Positions 17,859 to 27,142 of a DNA stretch of 64,000 nt are shown here, one piece after another (position 1 is the stretch's first letter; every line of letters begins with the position of its first letter). The DNA comes from Bacteriovoracaceae bacterium (lineage in GTDB: Bacteria; Bdellovibrionota; Bacteriovoracia; Bacteriovoracales; Bacteriovoracaceae). The position numbers and the translations under genes are program-made. The stretch spans positions 18,518 through 82,517 of the forward strand of contig CANCFT010000015.1 of NCBI GenBank assembly GCA_947377285.1, given 5' to 3'. The notes below the pieces were generated by a model. It saw nothing but the letters and a program-made list of their open reading frames with translations, was not told where the DNA came from and ran no database searches.

Positions 17859-19419
17859 AATTTGGCAGAGCTCGTGCGCTTGGATCGCTGACTTGGCAAT
17901 TTTCCCATGTAGAATTTGGCATCCAATAGTCTGGAATCAACTCAGCTCGGTTGGGATAAAAACTCTCAAAAAGGTCTCGGTACATGAGGGATTCTTTAGT
18001 AAATGGAGTTTTATAGGGATATTTCTTTATAGCTTGGGCCAAATCTTCATTTGAATATTTCTTTTCTGCTGTAGCTTTTAATTCATCGACCATACTATGC
18101 CCGACAGCATCTGAAAAAGCTGCTTTTTCACGCCATAAAATAGCTTCCGGAAGTAGAGCATCTTTTTTAAAAGCTTCTCTTAAAAGAAATTTTCCCATTC
18201 CTGTGGTGTTCATTTTCATTTCAGGAGGAATTGACATTACAAATGAAACAAAATCGCTATCGCTGAATGGCACCCGTGCTTCAATTGAATTGGCCGAAAT
18301 GCAACGGTCTGCTCTTAGGACATCATAGAGATAAAGTTCACGGATACGCTTTTGGGCCTCCAGTTGAAACTCTTTGGCATTTGGTGCAAAATCTGTGTAT
18401 TTATACCCAAACAATTCATCACTTACTTCACCAGTTAACAACACCTTGATCTTGGTTTTTTCACGGATGTATTTACAAACTAAATACATTCCAATTGACG
18501 CTCTAACAGTTGTTATATCCCAAGTTTCCAAATGATATATTACAACGGGCAATGCCTCCATAACGTCTTTTGTCGTCATGGTTACATTTGTGTGATTAGC
18601 ACCTATGAAGGCTGCAACCTCTTCGGCATATTTAGAGTCAATAGCGTCATCTGTCATACCGATTGAAAAAGTTCGAATTGGCTTCTGAGGGTTAAAATTT
18701 TGAGCAATGGCACAAACTAAACTTGAATCAAGACCACCACTTAATAGAAATCCTACTTCTGCATCAGATTGAAGTCGTTTTTTAATTGAGTTCACTAAAC
18801 GAGAATTGATGCCTTCTAGAATTTCATTTTGTGGTAGAGATAAAAATTTTTCAACGTGCCCTAAATCTTTATAACAATGAAATTCATCACCATCATAATA
18901 ATATCCAGGTGGAAAGGGCTTAATGACTTCGCAGTAATCGAGCAGGGCCTTGGCTTCTGAACTGAATGCGATCCCCTGCTGTTTTGTGTATCCATAAAAA
19001 AGTGGACGAATCCCCATGGGATCTCTGGCCGCTAATAATTTTCCAAGTTGATTATCCCAAATCACTAATGCATATTCCGCATCAAGGGATTCAACCATTT
19101 TTTTTAATCCCCAAAGTTTATAAAGAGGTAAAAGAACTTCACAATCAGAATGAGAAATAAATGTATGGTTTAAACACTTAGCTTTAAGGACCGGATAATT
19201 ATAAATTTCTCCATTACAAACGAGCAAATCTTTAGAAGATGTTTGAAAGGGTTGTCTGCCATGGTCAGAGAGATCCATAATCGATAGGCGGTGAAAACCA
19301 ATAAAGCCTTTAGGAAAAGACACTAATTGGTGATCATCAGGACCTCGGTGAGTGAGTTTTTGGAATTCTAATTTAAAATCACTTTCTAGGGAACCTTCAA
19401 TAACAACGAAACCGCACAT
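17839..19419 (-). CDS. asnB: Asparagine synthase (glutamine-hydrolysing)
   Basis: Makes asparagine from aspartate, ATP and glutamine. The N-terminal nucleophile Cys2 follows the start Met (MCGFVVIEGS), then RGPDDHQLVSF, IGFHRLSIMD and NGEIYNY of the glutaminase domain. The synthetase domain has the ATP loop FLLSGGLDSSLVCAI near residue 230 and LLTGEVSDELFGYKY. At 526 residues it is close to E. coli AsnB. GGGAG precedes the ATG. The C-terminal end overlaps the pseudouridine synthase start. Confidence 0.95.
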   Translation of the reverse strand: MCGFVVIEGSLESDFKLEFQKLTHRGPDDHQLVSFPKGFIGFHRLSIMDLSDHGRQPFQTSSKDLLVCNGEIYNYPVLKAKCLNHTFISHSDCEVLLPLYKLWGLKKMVESLDAEYALVIWDNQLGKLLAARDPMGIRPLFYGYTKQQGIAFSSEAKALLDYCEVIKPFPPGYYYDGDEFHCYKDLGHVEKFLSLPQNEILEGINSRLVNSIKKRLQSDAEVGFLLSGGLDSSLVCAIAQNFNPQKPIRTFSIGMTDDAIDSKYAEEVAAFIGANHTNVTMTTKDVMEALPVVIYHLETWDITTVRASIGMYLVCKYIREKTKIKVLLTGEVSDELFGYKYTDFAPNAKEFQLEAQKRIRELYLYDVLRADRCISANSIEARVPFSDSDFVSFVMSIPPEMKMNTTGMGKFLLREAFKKDALLPEAILWREKAAFSDAVGHSMVDELKATAEKKYSNEDLAQAIKKYPYKTPFTKESLMYRDLFESFYPNRAELIPDYWMPNSTWENCQVSDPSARALPNYGKSGA

Positions 19420-19505
19420 AATTAACTCCCTTTATCCTTAAAGGCTTGTGAGCAATCAAAAATTACTGCCCATTTGTAAGTCAATAAAAGTGTAGCACAA
19501 TTTGC

Positions 19506-20390
19506 TTAAGCTTCGGGGAGAATTTGAATTTTAAAAAAATCGGCCGCATCGTGGGCCTTGTGTTCAAAGACTATTTGACCTCGAGAAAGAATAAAATAAC
19601 CACCTAATTGAAGGGCATCACTTTCAACACTGCCAATACCGTGTTGTTTAACTATACCGGCCCATAAACCTTTAATAAGAACAATTGGTCCAAAAAGTTG
19701 ATTGAGGGTTCCGCGCTTTATATTTAAACTTTTATATAAAAAACGTTGAGGGTCTGAGACATGAACAACTGGATGATTATAATATTTTGCAAAAAATTCA
19801 TCTCCGAATGAGGGATCACTCATATGGACAAAAACTGGCTTAAGATTCTTTCCCTTAATTTTATCTTCCAATTTAGCTATTTCAGAAACCGTTTCACGGC
19901 AAAAAGTACATCCAAAATGGCGGACAAAAATCAAAAGAATATTTTCTTTCTGAGAAAGTTCAAATAACGTTTCCCCTGAATTTGTCCTGACCATTTTTAT
20001 AAGTTCAGTAAATTTTTTAGGGGCATTGTCTTCGATTAACTGGCTTTCATAGACAAAATTTAATGAATAAATAAAAGGAATAATCCACGTAAATGTAAGG
20101 ACAAAAAAGAGTATAAATACATTGAGTGAAATAGATCCATTTTTCAATAATTGAATAGAAAAAAGGGATACTAAAATATTGGCCAGGACACTAACAAGAA
20201 TAATCAACCAATGCTTTTCGGGGTCAAAACTTGCGATTATAAGGCCTATTCCAAATATAAAAAGTAATTCACCAGTTATTTGTAGAGCTAAAATATTTTG
20301 AAAAAAGAGAATCAATCCTAAAAAAAGGGTGCTTAAACCAGCTAATTTTAACATTTTCTTAATTGAATCTTCGGTAAAGTATGATTTCAT
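19506..20390 (-). CDS. Membrane protein with C-terminal peroxiredoxin-like (AhpC/TSA) domain
   Basis: A 294-residue fusion. Residues about 12-110 hold four hydrophobic helices. The C-terminal half from about 135 is a thioredoxin-fold domain of the AhpC/TSA or PRXL2 type with the redox pair CTFC in FVRHFGCTFCRETV and later HVSDPQRFLYKSLNI. PRXL2-type proteins reduce peroxides or lipids. Because the redox domain follows the last helix, its side of the membrane is not certain. It is monocistronic by position. Specific substrate unknown. Confidence 0.78.
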   Translation of the reverse strand: MKSYFTEDSIKKMLKLAGLSTLFLGLILFFQNILALQITGELLFIFGIGLIIASFDPEKHWLIILVSVLANILVSLFSIQLLKNGSISLNVFILFFVLTFTWIIPFIYSLNFVYESQLIEDNAPKKFTELIKMVRTNSGETLFELSQKENILLIFVRHFGCTFCRETVSEIAKLEDKIKGKNLKPVFVHMSDPSFGDEFFAKYYNHPVVHVSDPQRFLYKSLNIKRGTLNQLFGPIVLIKGLWAGIVKQHGIGSVESDALQLGGYFILSRGQIVFEHKAHDAADFFKIQILPEA

Positions 20391-20472
20391 CTAACTATTA
20401 TAATCAATTTATTCACAGTTGTAGATAAGATAGCGTTTAGACAAAAAAATAATTTAAAAAAGCCTAAAAACT

Positions 20473-21054
20473 CTATTTATCGGCCAAAATAAGTGTTCCC
20501 TCTTTGATTTGATTGATTATTTGCTGATGATAGCGATTTTCCAGAGCAGGGCAACCAAAGCTTCTTCCAATTTTTTCACCAGGGGTCACATAATCAGCTG
20601 AATGCATGACTATTCCCCTTTCTCGGGCATTTGAATTTGTTTTTGAAAGTCCATCCAAACGCAATGAAAAACCACGGGCCCCATCATAACTTTCTGCGCT
20701 TAAATAAAATCCCAACGAACTCATTTTTGAATCTATTGTATTGGAAAATTGGGTGGCAAAGCCTGTAAAAAATGGGTCGGAGTTTTTCCCGTGGGCCACA
20801 AGGTATTTTTCTACTAAGCCAGAGTTCATATCAATTATATACAAACGCTCTTTTGAATTGTGCTGACTGAAATCAATTATACTTATATAGCTTTTATTGG
20901 GAATTTGGGATTGGTGAGTTTCAAAATAACTTAGTATTTTAGATAAGAGTTTTTGGGGAACTTCGTGATTTGGATCTAAGTGAGAAAAATCTTGGGCCAA
21001 CGACAATGACGCTGTGATTAGGTAGCCAATTAGATAAAGATAAAATCGATTCAT
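20473..21054 (-). CDS. Exported murein L,D-transpeptidase-like protein
   Basis: Signal peptide of about 20 residues (FYLYLIGYLITASLSLAQ) followed by a catalytic domain of the PF13645 type. Key parts are VAHGKNSD, RGIVMHSADYV and GRSFGCPALENRYH, where His and Cys form the active site. Related proteins act on tetrapeptides of peptidoglycan in the periplasm. The order with respect to neighbours suggests no operon. In Bdellovibrio, L,D-transpeptidases remodel prey wall; here that is an inference, and a role in the cell's own wall is equally possible. Confidence 0.83.
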   Translation of the reverse strand: MNRFYLYLIGYLITASLSLAQDFSHLDPNHEVPQKLLSKILSYFETHQSQIPNKSYISIIDFSQHNSKERLYIIDMNSGLVEKYLVAHGKNSDPFFTGFATQFSNTIDSKMSSLGFYLSAESYDGARGFSLRLDGLSKTNSNARERGIVMHSADYVTPGEKIGRSFGCPALENRYHQQIINQIKEGTLILADK

Positions 21055-21117
21055 TCGATAATTATACTTCTCTTTGAAAAAATAATTTTAAAGATGATCT
21101 AGCGGAAAATTTTTCTT

Positions 21118-22128
21118 TTAATTTTTAAGCCAATCGACGAGTTCATCAAAACATCCACTGACCCCTTTGTAGACACGACTTTCAGGAGTCATAGACATTA
21201 GAGCAAGGATTAGTTGATCGCGTTTATTTGGATCATTTTTTACTTCATGGCCAGTAAGAAAATTAACACCAATGGTGAATAGGCAACTCTGATCACCTGG
21301 AAATCCAGAAGTTGTTTGGCGTTCTACTCGAAAATAAAAAGGAATATCTTGTTCTTTATTAAAGGTTCGTCCGGTCCAAATGACTTGGTCTTTATCCTCA
21401 GGAGCAATGGGATGGTGATTGAGGCGCTTGTCAGTCACAAAACTCCAAATGAATCTAACAAAAGGACCTTTATTTATAATCGTTTCGACCATCTTGTCAG
21501 ACATTCTGTTTATTTTATCAATACCTGGAATTGGAGTATGGATATCAAAAAAATTTTTTCCAATTTTATCTTCCGCGGCCCAGTGGCTTGGTGAGCATAA
21601 ATGTAAAAAAGCCAAATGGTCAGTTGGCACATCATTATGAAGTTCTCGGCAAACCATGGCGATGTCTTCAGGAACTTGCAAACTTAAAGCATCTAATGCA
21701 TGAGTTACTTGTGGACTCATGGGAGTTATCGAGGAGAATCCAAGAAAATTCCACTCTTGATCAAATTCAATGACATCTCCAGTATGAGCGCAATGGAGAT
21801 GAAATCCTTTAAGAGAAAAATATTGAGGGTATTCGGCCAAATAACGATCAACTAAAAATTTAGTCAGTGTCAACAAGCGCTCTGTAGAGAGATTTAGTGT
21901 CAGAAAATACTTACCCAATCGCTCTTGGCGACATTCAATCATATTTTGTCTATAAATGGGAAATTCATCAGTAATTTGGAATATTTTTTGGTCAAAATGA
22001 CCATTGCCAAAATCGTGACCTAAGGGTCTTAGACCTGGGGCCACTTCGTAAAGCCCTCTTTCGATAGGAAAGTATTGTGGTGACATTTTCATAGGAAGTA
22101 TTTTAAAACAAATTTTGTCAAAAATCAT
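21118..22128 (-). CDS. Heme-dependent oxidative N-demethylase-like protein (DUF3445)
   Basis: The segment FYFRVERQTTSGFPGDQSCLFTIG near the C-terminus is the hallmark of the DUF3445 family, whose studied members are heme enzymes that oxidatively demethylate amines. HDFGNGHFD, DALSLQVPEDIAMVCR and HLCSPSHWAAEDKIGKNF are further family segments. The start is set at ATG 22128 because AAAGGA precedes it; an ATG 15 codons upstream would overlap the divergent methyltransferase gene. The divergent gap is then only about 21 bases. Substrate is unknown. Confidence 0.78.
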   Translation of the reverse strand: MIFDKICFKILPMKMSPQYFPIERGLYEVAPGLRPLGHDFGNGHFDQKIFQITDEFPIYRQNMIECRQERLGKYFLTLNLSTERLLTLTKFLVDRYLAEYPQYFSLKGFHLHCAHTGDVIEFDQEWNFLGFSSITPMSPQVTHALDALSLQVPEDIAMVCRELHNDVPTDHLAFLHLCSPSHWAAEDKIGKNFFDIHTPIPGIDKINRMSDKMVETIINKGPFVRFIWSFVTDKRLNHHPIAPEDKDQVIWTGRTFNKEQDIPFYFRVERQTTSGFPGDQSCLFTIGVNFLTGHEVKNDPNKRDQLILALMSMTPESRVYKGVSGCFDELVDWLKN

Positions 22129-22149
22129 CCTTTCCTTTAAACTAAATGA

Positions 22150-22962
22150 ATGAATGAAATAAGACCTGGGCAATCCATTGAACTTTTAAAAGAGCTTCAT
22201 ATCCTCACTCGTGACGGATTAATGAATCAAGATTCACGCCGTAAACTTAAACAAGTTTATCATTTGTGCCAATTTATTGAACCACTCTTAAAAGAAATCG
22301 GACAAGATATTCAGCTTGTGGATCATGGTGCGGGAAAATCCTATTTAGGTTTTATACTCTACGACCTCTTTATGAAAAATACGCCTGGAAAAAAAACGGT
22401 ATACGGCATAGAGACTCGCGACGAACTAGTGACAAAATCAACTGAACTCGCCACTCGATTAAAGTTTCCCTTTATGAAATTTTTAAATCTCTCTGTTGAA
22501 GACTCTATAGATTCACCATTACTACCAAGTAAAATTGATATTGTAACGGCCCTTCACGCCTGCAATACCGCGACAGACGATGCCATTAATTTTGCCCTTA
22601 AAAAAAGTGCGAAGTTTATTGTGCTCGTTCCATGTTGCCAGGCCGAAATGGCCCAAATTTTAAAGAAAAATAAATCAAATCCTCTCGCTAAATCGGCCTT
22701 AAGTGAAATTTGGCGCCATCCTATTCACACAAGAGAATTCGGTAGTCACTTAACCAATGTGCTTCGCTGTTTACAATTAGAGGCCAACGGATATCAAGTA
22801 ACAGTGACTGAATTAGTTGGTTGGGAACACTCAATGAAAAATGAATTAATTGTAGCGAGCTATAAAAACTTACCTACCAAAAAAGCAAAAGAAAAAATCT
22901 TGCACATTATTGAAGAGCTAGGTCTTCTAGAATTAAAAGAGAAATTTCTACCGAACAATTAA
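22150..22962 (+). CDS. SAM-dependent methyltransferase (Methyltransf_32 type)
   Basis: Class I methyltransferase of 270 residues. LVDHGAGKSYLGFILYD is the SAM-binding loop, VYGIETRDELV the acidic strand, and TALHACNTATDDAINFAL plus VLVPCCQAEMA are typical of the PF13679 family (METTL25- and Trm13-like proteins). The target is probably RNA but this is not shown by the sequence. It is divergent from the DUF3445 gene and its end overlaps the small ferredoxin-like gene by 15 bases on the opposite strand. Confidence 0.82.
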   Translation: MNEIRPGQSIELLKELHILTRDGLMNQDSRRKLKQVYHLCQFIEPLLKEIGQDIQLVDHGAGKSYLGFILYDLFMKNTPGKKTVYGIETRDELVTKSTELATRLKFPFMKFLNLSVEDSIDSPLLPSKIDIVTALHACNTATDDAINFALKKSAKFIVLVPCCQAEMAQILKKNKSNPLAKSALSEIWRHPIHTREFGSHLTNVLRCLQLEANGYQVTVTELVGWEHSMKNELIVASYKNLPTKKAKEKILHIIEELGLLELKEKFLPNN

Positions 22963-23274
22963 AGATTGCGCTAAATCTGAGACTTCTATGTCAGGTCCAA
23001 CGGCCACTGAATCAAAAACGAGTGGACGAGATTTATCACAAATTGTTATGGCTATTTTATTTTCAGGACAAATATTTAGACAAGATGTTGTAATTACCCG
23101 AGTCGTTCCTTGAGGTAAATTAGCTTTTGCCCAAATTTTTAAATCTGTTTTAATTTTTTCTGGAGAATTTTTATCTATAGTACTATTAAATTGCTCACCA
23201 CAACGAGAGCAAATCATGACAACTCTTTCGGTCCATCCAGAGTTAACGTTCTCTAAATTTGTCACTTTATTCAC
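22948..23274 (-). CDS. Small protein with ferredoxin-like cysteine pattern
   Basis: About 108 residues. Two cysteine pairs, CSRC near residue 22 and CLNIC near 66, have the spacing of thioredoxin-fold [2Fe-2S] ferredoxins, where CxxxxxxC and CxxxC ligands hold the cluster; the NICPENKIAITI after the second pair resembles that family's metal-site helix and strand. The first pair as CxxC is not the standard one, so this could instead be a zinc-binding relative. The start is a GTG at 23274 or 23283; AGAGG favours the former. Confidence 0.55.
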   Translation of the reverse strand: MNKVTNLENVNSGWTERVVMICSRCGEQFNSTIDKNSPEKIKTDLKIWAKANLPQGTTRVITTSCLNICPENKIAITICDKSRPLVFDSVAVGPDIEVSDLAQSLIVR

Positions 23275-23371
23275 TTTTCTCACCTCTAACTTAATACTAC
23301 ATAGATCAAAATTAAGAATAGCTTACATTGCAACAGGTTGACAATACGGAGCATGACGGTAAAATTAAAAA

Positions 23372-23848
23372 ATGAAAACAAAGAATTCAGCTATTCTGCT
23401 TTTATCTTGTCTGGTATTTTCTTCATGTTCAGAATTTAATCAAATTACTGAATATAAATCGAATGTTTCAAAACCATCGCCTATTTTTGTCAGTACTAAA
23501 AAGCAATCAACTTCAAAAAAATACATCGAATCCAAAAAAGATTTAACTAAAAATAATATTACCGGAATACTCTCTAGCGGCGTTGAATTTGAAGCCATTG
23601 CTGATGCAGAGGGCTTTGTAATCTCTTTTGACCCATTTATTCCCAAAAAAGACGAAGTCTTTGAAAAAGCAACCAACCAAATAATTGGCAAACTCTATAA
23701 TGACAAAACCAGTGATGAATCCCATATATCAATTGAATCAGATATCGACTACACAATCATGAAAGGTCTTAAATCACGTTACCGAATTGTGCCTTTTAAA
23801 GAGTCAAGTGGTGAAATAAGTTCAATCACCATTACTTCTATTCAATAA
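23372..23848 (+). CDS. Lipoprotein, unknown
   Basis: A 158-residue protein with a signal peptide and lipobox VFSSC (Cys near residue 19). The mature part is Lys/Ser-rich, with KKYIESKKDLTKNN in the middle and a beta-rich C-terminal half (GFVISFDPFIPKKDEVF, YTIMKGLKSRYRIVPF). No family recognised. It is convergent with the Wzz-like gene, with two bases between the stop codons. Confidence 0.7.
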   Translation: MKTKNSAILLLSCLVFSSCSEFNQITEYKSNVSKPSPIFVSTKKQSTSKKYIESKKDLTKNNITGILSSGVEFEAIADAEGFVISFDPFIPKKDEVFEKATNQIIGKLYNDKTSDESHISIESDIDYTIMKGLKSRYRIVPFKESSGEISSITITSIQ

Positions 23849-23850
23849 CC

Positions 23851-25086
23851 TTAATAATTAATATTAGGATACGTGGGTTTAAATAATTCATAAAGATAAA
23901 TACTAAATAATCCAAAAACTTGTGAAAGTGTAAGTGCAATTAAAATTAATAAAATAATTGAAGGACTTGAATGAACTTTTGAGGCCCTCTCGAATTCTAA
24001 TATTTCAACTTTGTTTCTGACGTAAGTTTTTTGTAAACCAATTCTTGCCAAACTCTCCTGTAAAGATGCATAAATTTTATATTCAAATTCATGATTGGCA
24101 TTCATTTTTTCAATCTCATATTGAAAAGGAACTAATCCATTTTTTTCTTTTTCAAAAACTTTTAAATAATTCTGATAAGTATTGAGCTCAATTGTTAAAT
24201 CTTTATTTTCATTTTCCAAAGCTTTAATTTGAGAAGAATCATTAAATTTACTTATCAATCCGCTTTCTTGCCTATTAAAAGCAACATTACTATTTCTTTT
24301 AAGTTCTAACATTTTACTTTGATTATTTAAGAACATAATCGTTGTATTATTAATATTTTTCTTTAATTCACTAATATATTTTGAACTCTCCCCTTTTTCA
24401 TTATCAATTGATAAAATTTGATTTTTCTGCATTTTAGAAACTGTAAGACTTTCAATGTTTTCTAATCGTGATCGAACATGTTCCGTTTCTAAAGCAAAAT
24501 AATTCTCGGCCCTCGTTAAATCTTCAAGCTCTCGATCGAGTAAATTTTCTTTTGCAATTTTAAGTGTTTCATTAACTAGAAAAACAGATAAATATTTATT
24601 CCCTGATTTTACATCGACAACCAAAACATCAGCTTTTGATGTATTAAAAGTTATTAAGGTAGGTAATTTATTTGCAACTTCATGAACAAACTCTGGATCA
24701 TCGAATTTTAATTTAAAATCATTAAAAAAATTTACCAGAGAAGGATCATGTGTTTTATTTCGTTGAATGAATAACTGATTGGCCACTTCTACATAGAAGT
24801 CGTGTATATCTAAAAAAGCTATTGCCCTCATAACTTGATCTTCACCTTTAAGTTCTGGCGAAGGAATTTCGCCAACTACACCGGCAACATGCCCAATGAT
24901 AGACTGCAATTGATTATTCCGGATATCTTTAATAATTAGTTTTCCAGTGCCTGGATAAATTGGAAAATACTTGTGCTTTATCAAAGCACCTAGTGTAAAG
25001 AAGAGGGCAAGAACGACGAGATACTTCCATCTCGTTGTAAAAATCTGCATAACTTGATGGAGATTAATTTCATCGTTTGTATTCAT
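23851..25086 (-). CDS. Wzz-like polysaccharide chain-length / co-polymerase protein
   Basis: Inner-membrane protein of 411 residues. Helices near 22-40 (WKYLVVLALFFTLGALI) and 382-403 (PSIILLILIALTLSQVFGLFSIYLY) flank a long periplasmic domain with coiled-coil stretches (residues about 200-330), the topology of Wzz/GumC proteins that set polysaccharide length. The tyrosine kinase domain found in some relatives is absent. It is divergent from an SLBB protein and an O-antigen ligase/polymerase, with which it probably works. Confidence 0.78.
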   Translation of the reverse strand: MNTNDEINLHQVMQIFTTRWKYLVVLALFFTLGALIKHKYFPIYPGTGKLIIKDIRNNQLQSIIGHVAGVVGEIPSPELKGEDQVMRAIAFLDIHDFYVEVANQLFIQRNKTHDPSLVNFFNDFKLKFDDPEFVHEVANKLPTLITFNTSKADVLVVDVKSGNKYLSVFLVNETLKIAKENLLDRELEDLTRAENYFALETEHVRSRLENIESLTVSKMQKNQILSIDNEKGESSKYISELKKNINNTTIMFLNNQSKMLELKRNSNVAFNRQESGLISKFNDSSQIKALENENKDLTIELNTYQNYLKVFEKEKNGLVPFQYEIEKMNANHEFEYKIYASLQESLARIGLQKTYVRNKVEILEFERASKVHSSPSIILLILIALTLSQVFGLFSIYLYELFKPTYPNINY

Positions 25087-25152
25087 TTTCTTCCTTATTT
25101 TGTTGTTACTATTTTTTTTAAAAATTAATCAATTTTTCCAGGAGTCTCATTC

Positions 25153-25647
25153 ATGAGAAGATTTGTTGCCTCTGTCTTACTTTACTGTTTTCTCATTAGT
25201 CAAAGCTTTGCTAGTCAAAATAATTTAAATAGAAACAATTCAAACTACACTGTAAATTCAACATCTGAATTTATTTTTGAATCTTATCCAAACCAAGAAC
25301 TTATTTCTATACGTCTTCTAGGTGCTGTGAAAAATGCTGGTCTTTATCATATTCCTAGCAATATGAAACTAACGACTTTACTAGCATTAGCAGGTGGAAC
25401 AAACTCGGATGCTAACTTAGAAAACATTATGATTGGAAATGATCAAAATAAAATGAAAGATATAAACTTAGAAGAAACTTTGAAAAATGCGAAAGATGAT
25501 TACACTTTAGTTTCAAATGATATTGTTTTAATAAAAAACAAATCACCCTGGATAAGTAATGACTCCTTTAGAGTCTTTTCTGTTATTTCAGTTGTACTAA
25601 CGTCGATTTTAACAGCAATCGTAATTAAAGATCGATATAAAAAATGA
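25153..25647 (+). CDS. SLBB-domain protein of polysaccharide export
   Basis: A 164-residue exported protein: signal peptide (FVASVLLYCFLISQSFA), an SLBB domain with LLGAVKNAGLYHIPSNMKLTTLLALAGG, and a C-terminal helix (VFSVISVVLTSILTAIVI) followed by basic residues. SLBB domains occur in Wza-type export channels. Here there is no PES domain, so it is only a partial Wza-like protein, perhaps a bridge between inner membrane and exporter. AGGAG lies before the ATG and the end overlaps the next gene by four bases (ATGA). Confidence 0.78.
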   Translation: MRRFVASVLLYCFLISQSFASQNNLNRNNSNYTVNSTSEFIFESYPNQELISIRLLGAVKNAGLYHIPSNMKLTTLLALAGGTNSDANLENIMIGNDQNKMKDINLEETLKNAKDDYTLVSNDIVLIKNKSPWISNDSFRVFSVISVVLTSILTAIVIKDRYKK

Positions 25648-26957
25648 ATGGCATAGTTAGAATAAATAAATTAACAGACTTCTGCTGTATCAACTTATTG
25701 ATTCTTGTTTTTATATCTAAACTCTCTTTTAAATGGATCAAAATAATCCCTTACTCAATGCCACCTATCATATTTCAATATGGCATTCATCCCTATATTA
25801 ACTTCAGTCTACAACTAATTCTTTCTATTGTTTTATTTTTTATTTGGGTTCAAAAAATGCCAAAAAAAACACTCTCTCTCTTTTATTTGAATTTTATATA
25901 TACACTGATATGCATTCTTATTATTCAAACGATGTTCCAAATTATTTTTGTTAATATTAATAGTTCAATACCAGTTCAATTGGCAGGCCTTGGCATGGCC
26001 CTTATTTTAATACTTATTTATGGAATTATAGTTCCCAGCTTATTTGAATTGAAAAAGTTTATCTATTGGAGTAAAAATATTTGTGTTACTTTGGTAGTTT
26101 TGAGTTTTTTATGTATTCCTCTCTTTGGTTCTGAAATGTTTAGAGGGGGAAGATTTGTAGGTTTCTTTAAGCATATTCCTCACATGGTCTCAGCAAGTAC
26201 ATTTGCATTTATTTTTTATTTTCCGACAATTTATTCTGATAAAAAATGGACTTTAAAAAATAATACGCCAATTAAATTACTGATCCTTTTAATTCTCGCT
26301 CTGGCCGTTTTATTGACTTCAACGAAAGCTGCATTTGCAACAGTCGCAATAACTGCTTTTGTAGGCTCTATAGTCTTAGGTTCTCAAAAAAAAATTATTA
26401 AGATTTTTAAATTTTCATTTTTCACTGGTTTTCTAATTGCTATTTTATTGATTGGAGCACCCGCTTCAGAATTTTTATATGATGTCAGTACAGGTAAAAC
26501 CAGTTTTGGACTAAGAAAAGCTCAAGATGGAGTTCAATCCAGAACGGAAGAAGTTACTAGAGGCATGAGTATGTTTGATAAAAGTCCTTATTTTGGATTG
26601 GGACTTCTCTATAAATTTTTAAATAACCAAGAAAGCGGAATAGAAGTAGAAAGTTATAATTCATTCAAAGATCCACATAACCTGTTTGTTTCTTCGGCCG
26701 TTATTGGAGGTTATCCACTACTCTTTTATTCAATAGCAGCTTATGTATTGATGATTTTTGGTGCTTTCAGAGGACTATTGCAGTTCGATATAGATAGGAA
26801 AATTCTGGGTCTATTTCTATTATCTCATTTACCAGTTTTTGTAATTTATCATGCCCATTTTTCATTAGGCGGTATTGCAGACAGAATGTATTGGTTAGTC
26901 TTTGGATACTTAGGACAATATTGGAAAAAGAATCCTCAAAATTCCTTAATAGACTAG
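25644..26957 (+). CDS. O-antigen ligase / Wzy-type polymerase-like membrane protein
   Basis: A 437-residue protein with about eleven hydrophobic helices. The large periplasmic loop after residue 285 contains RTEEVTRGMSMFDKSPYFGLG and DPHNLFVSSAVIGGYPLLFY, the Wzy_C type pattern with a conserved Arg and His. Such proteins join lipid-linked sugar units or ligate the glycan to lipid A. With the upstream SLBB gene (ATGA overlap) and the divergent Wzz-like gene it forms a minimal surface-glycan locus; glycosyltransferases are not present. Confidence 0.8.
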   Translation: MNGIVRINKLTDFCCINLLILVFISKLSFKWIKIIPYSMPPIIFQYGIHPYINFSLQLILSIVLFFIWVQKMPKKTLSLFYLNFIYTLICILIIQTMFQIIFVNINSSIPVQLAGLGMALILILIYGIIVPSLFELKKFIYWSKNICVTLVVLSFLCIPLFGSEMFRGGRFVGFFKHIPHMVSASTFAFIFYFPTIYSDKKWTLKNNTPIKLLILLILALAVLLTSTKAAFATVAITAFVGSIVLGSQKKIIKIFKFSFFTGFLIAILLIGAPASEFLYDVSTGKTSFGLRKAQDGVQSRTEEVTRGMSMFDKSPYFGLGLLYKFLNNQESGIEVESYNSFKDPHNLFVSSAVIGGYPLLFYSIAAYVLMIFGAFRGLLQFDIDRKILGLFLLSHLPVFVIYHAHFSLGGIADRMYWLVFGYLGQYWKKNPQNSLID

Positions 26958-27024
26958 GCAAGAAGGAATATTCAGCATAAAACAACATAGATATTGAGCA
27001 TGTATTAATATTTTGGAGGGAAAA

Positions 27025-27138
27025 ATGACTTTTAATAAAATAAAAAATTCTTTCATTGAAAAATTTAATAAAATTGATATTGTTATATTAACTTTAGCAG
27101 CACTAGTAATATTTGTAGGATTATCAAATCAACTTTAA
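27025..27138 (+). CDS. Small single-helix membrane peptide, 37 residues
   Basis: Short gene between the O-antigen ligase and rlmF. The ATG at 27025 has a strong GGAGGG five bases upstream. The product starts with a basic amphipathic part (FNKIKNSFIEKFNKID) and ends in one hydrophobic helix (IVILTLAALVIFVGL) before SNQL. This design fits a real small membrane protein rather than chance, because ribosome binding site, start and helix all agree. Function unknown; a partner of the polysaccharide proteins upstream is possible. Confidence 0.6.
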   Translation: MTFNKIKNSFIEKFNKIDIVILTLAALVIFVGLSNQL

Positions 27139-27142
27139 AACA

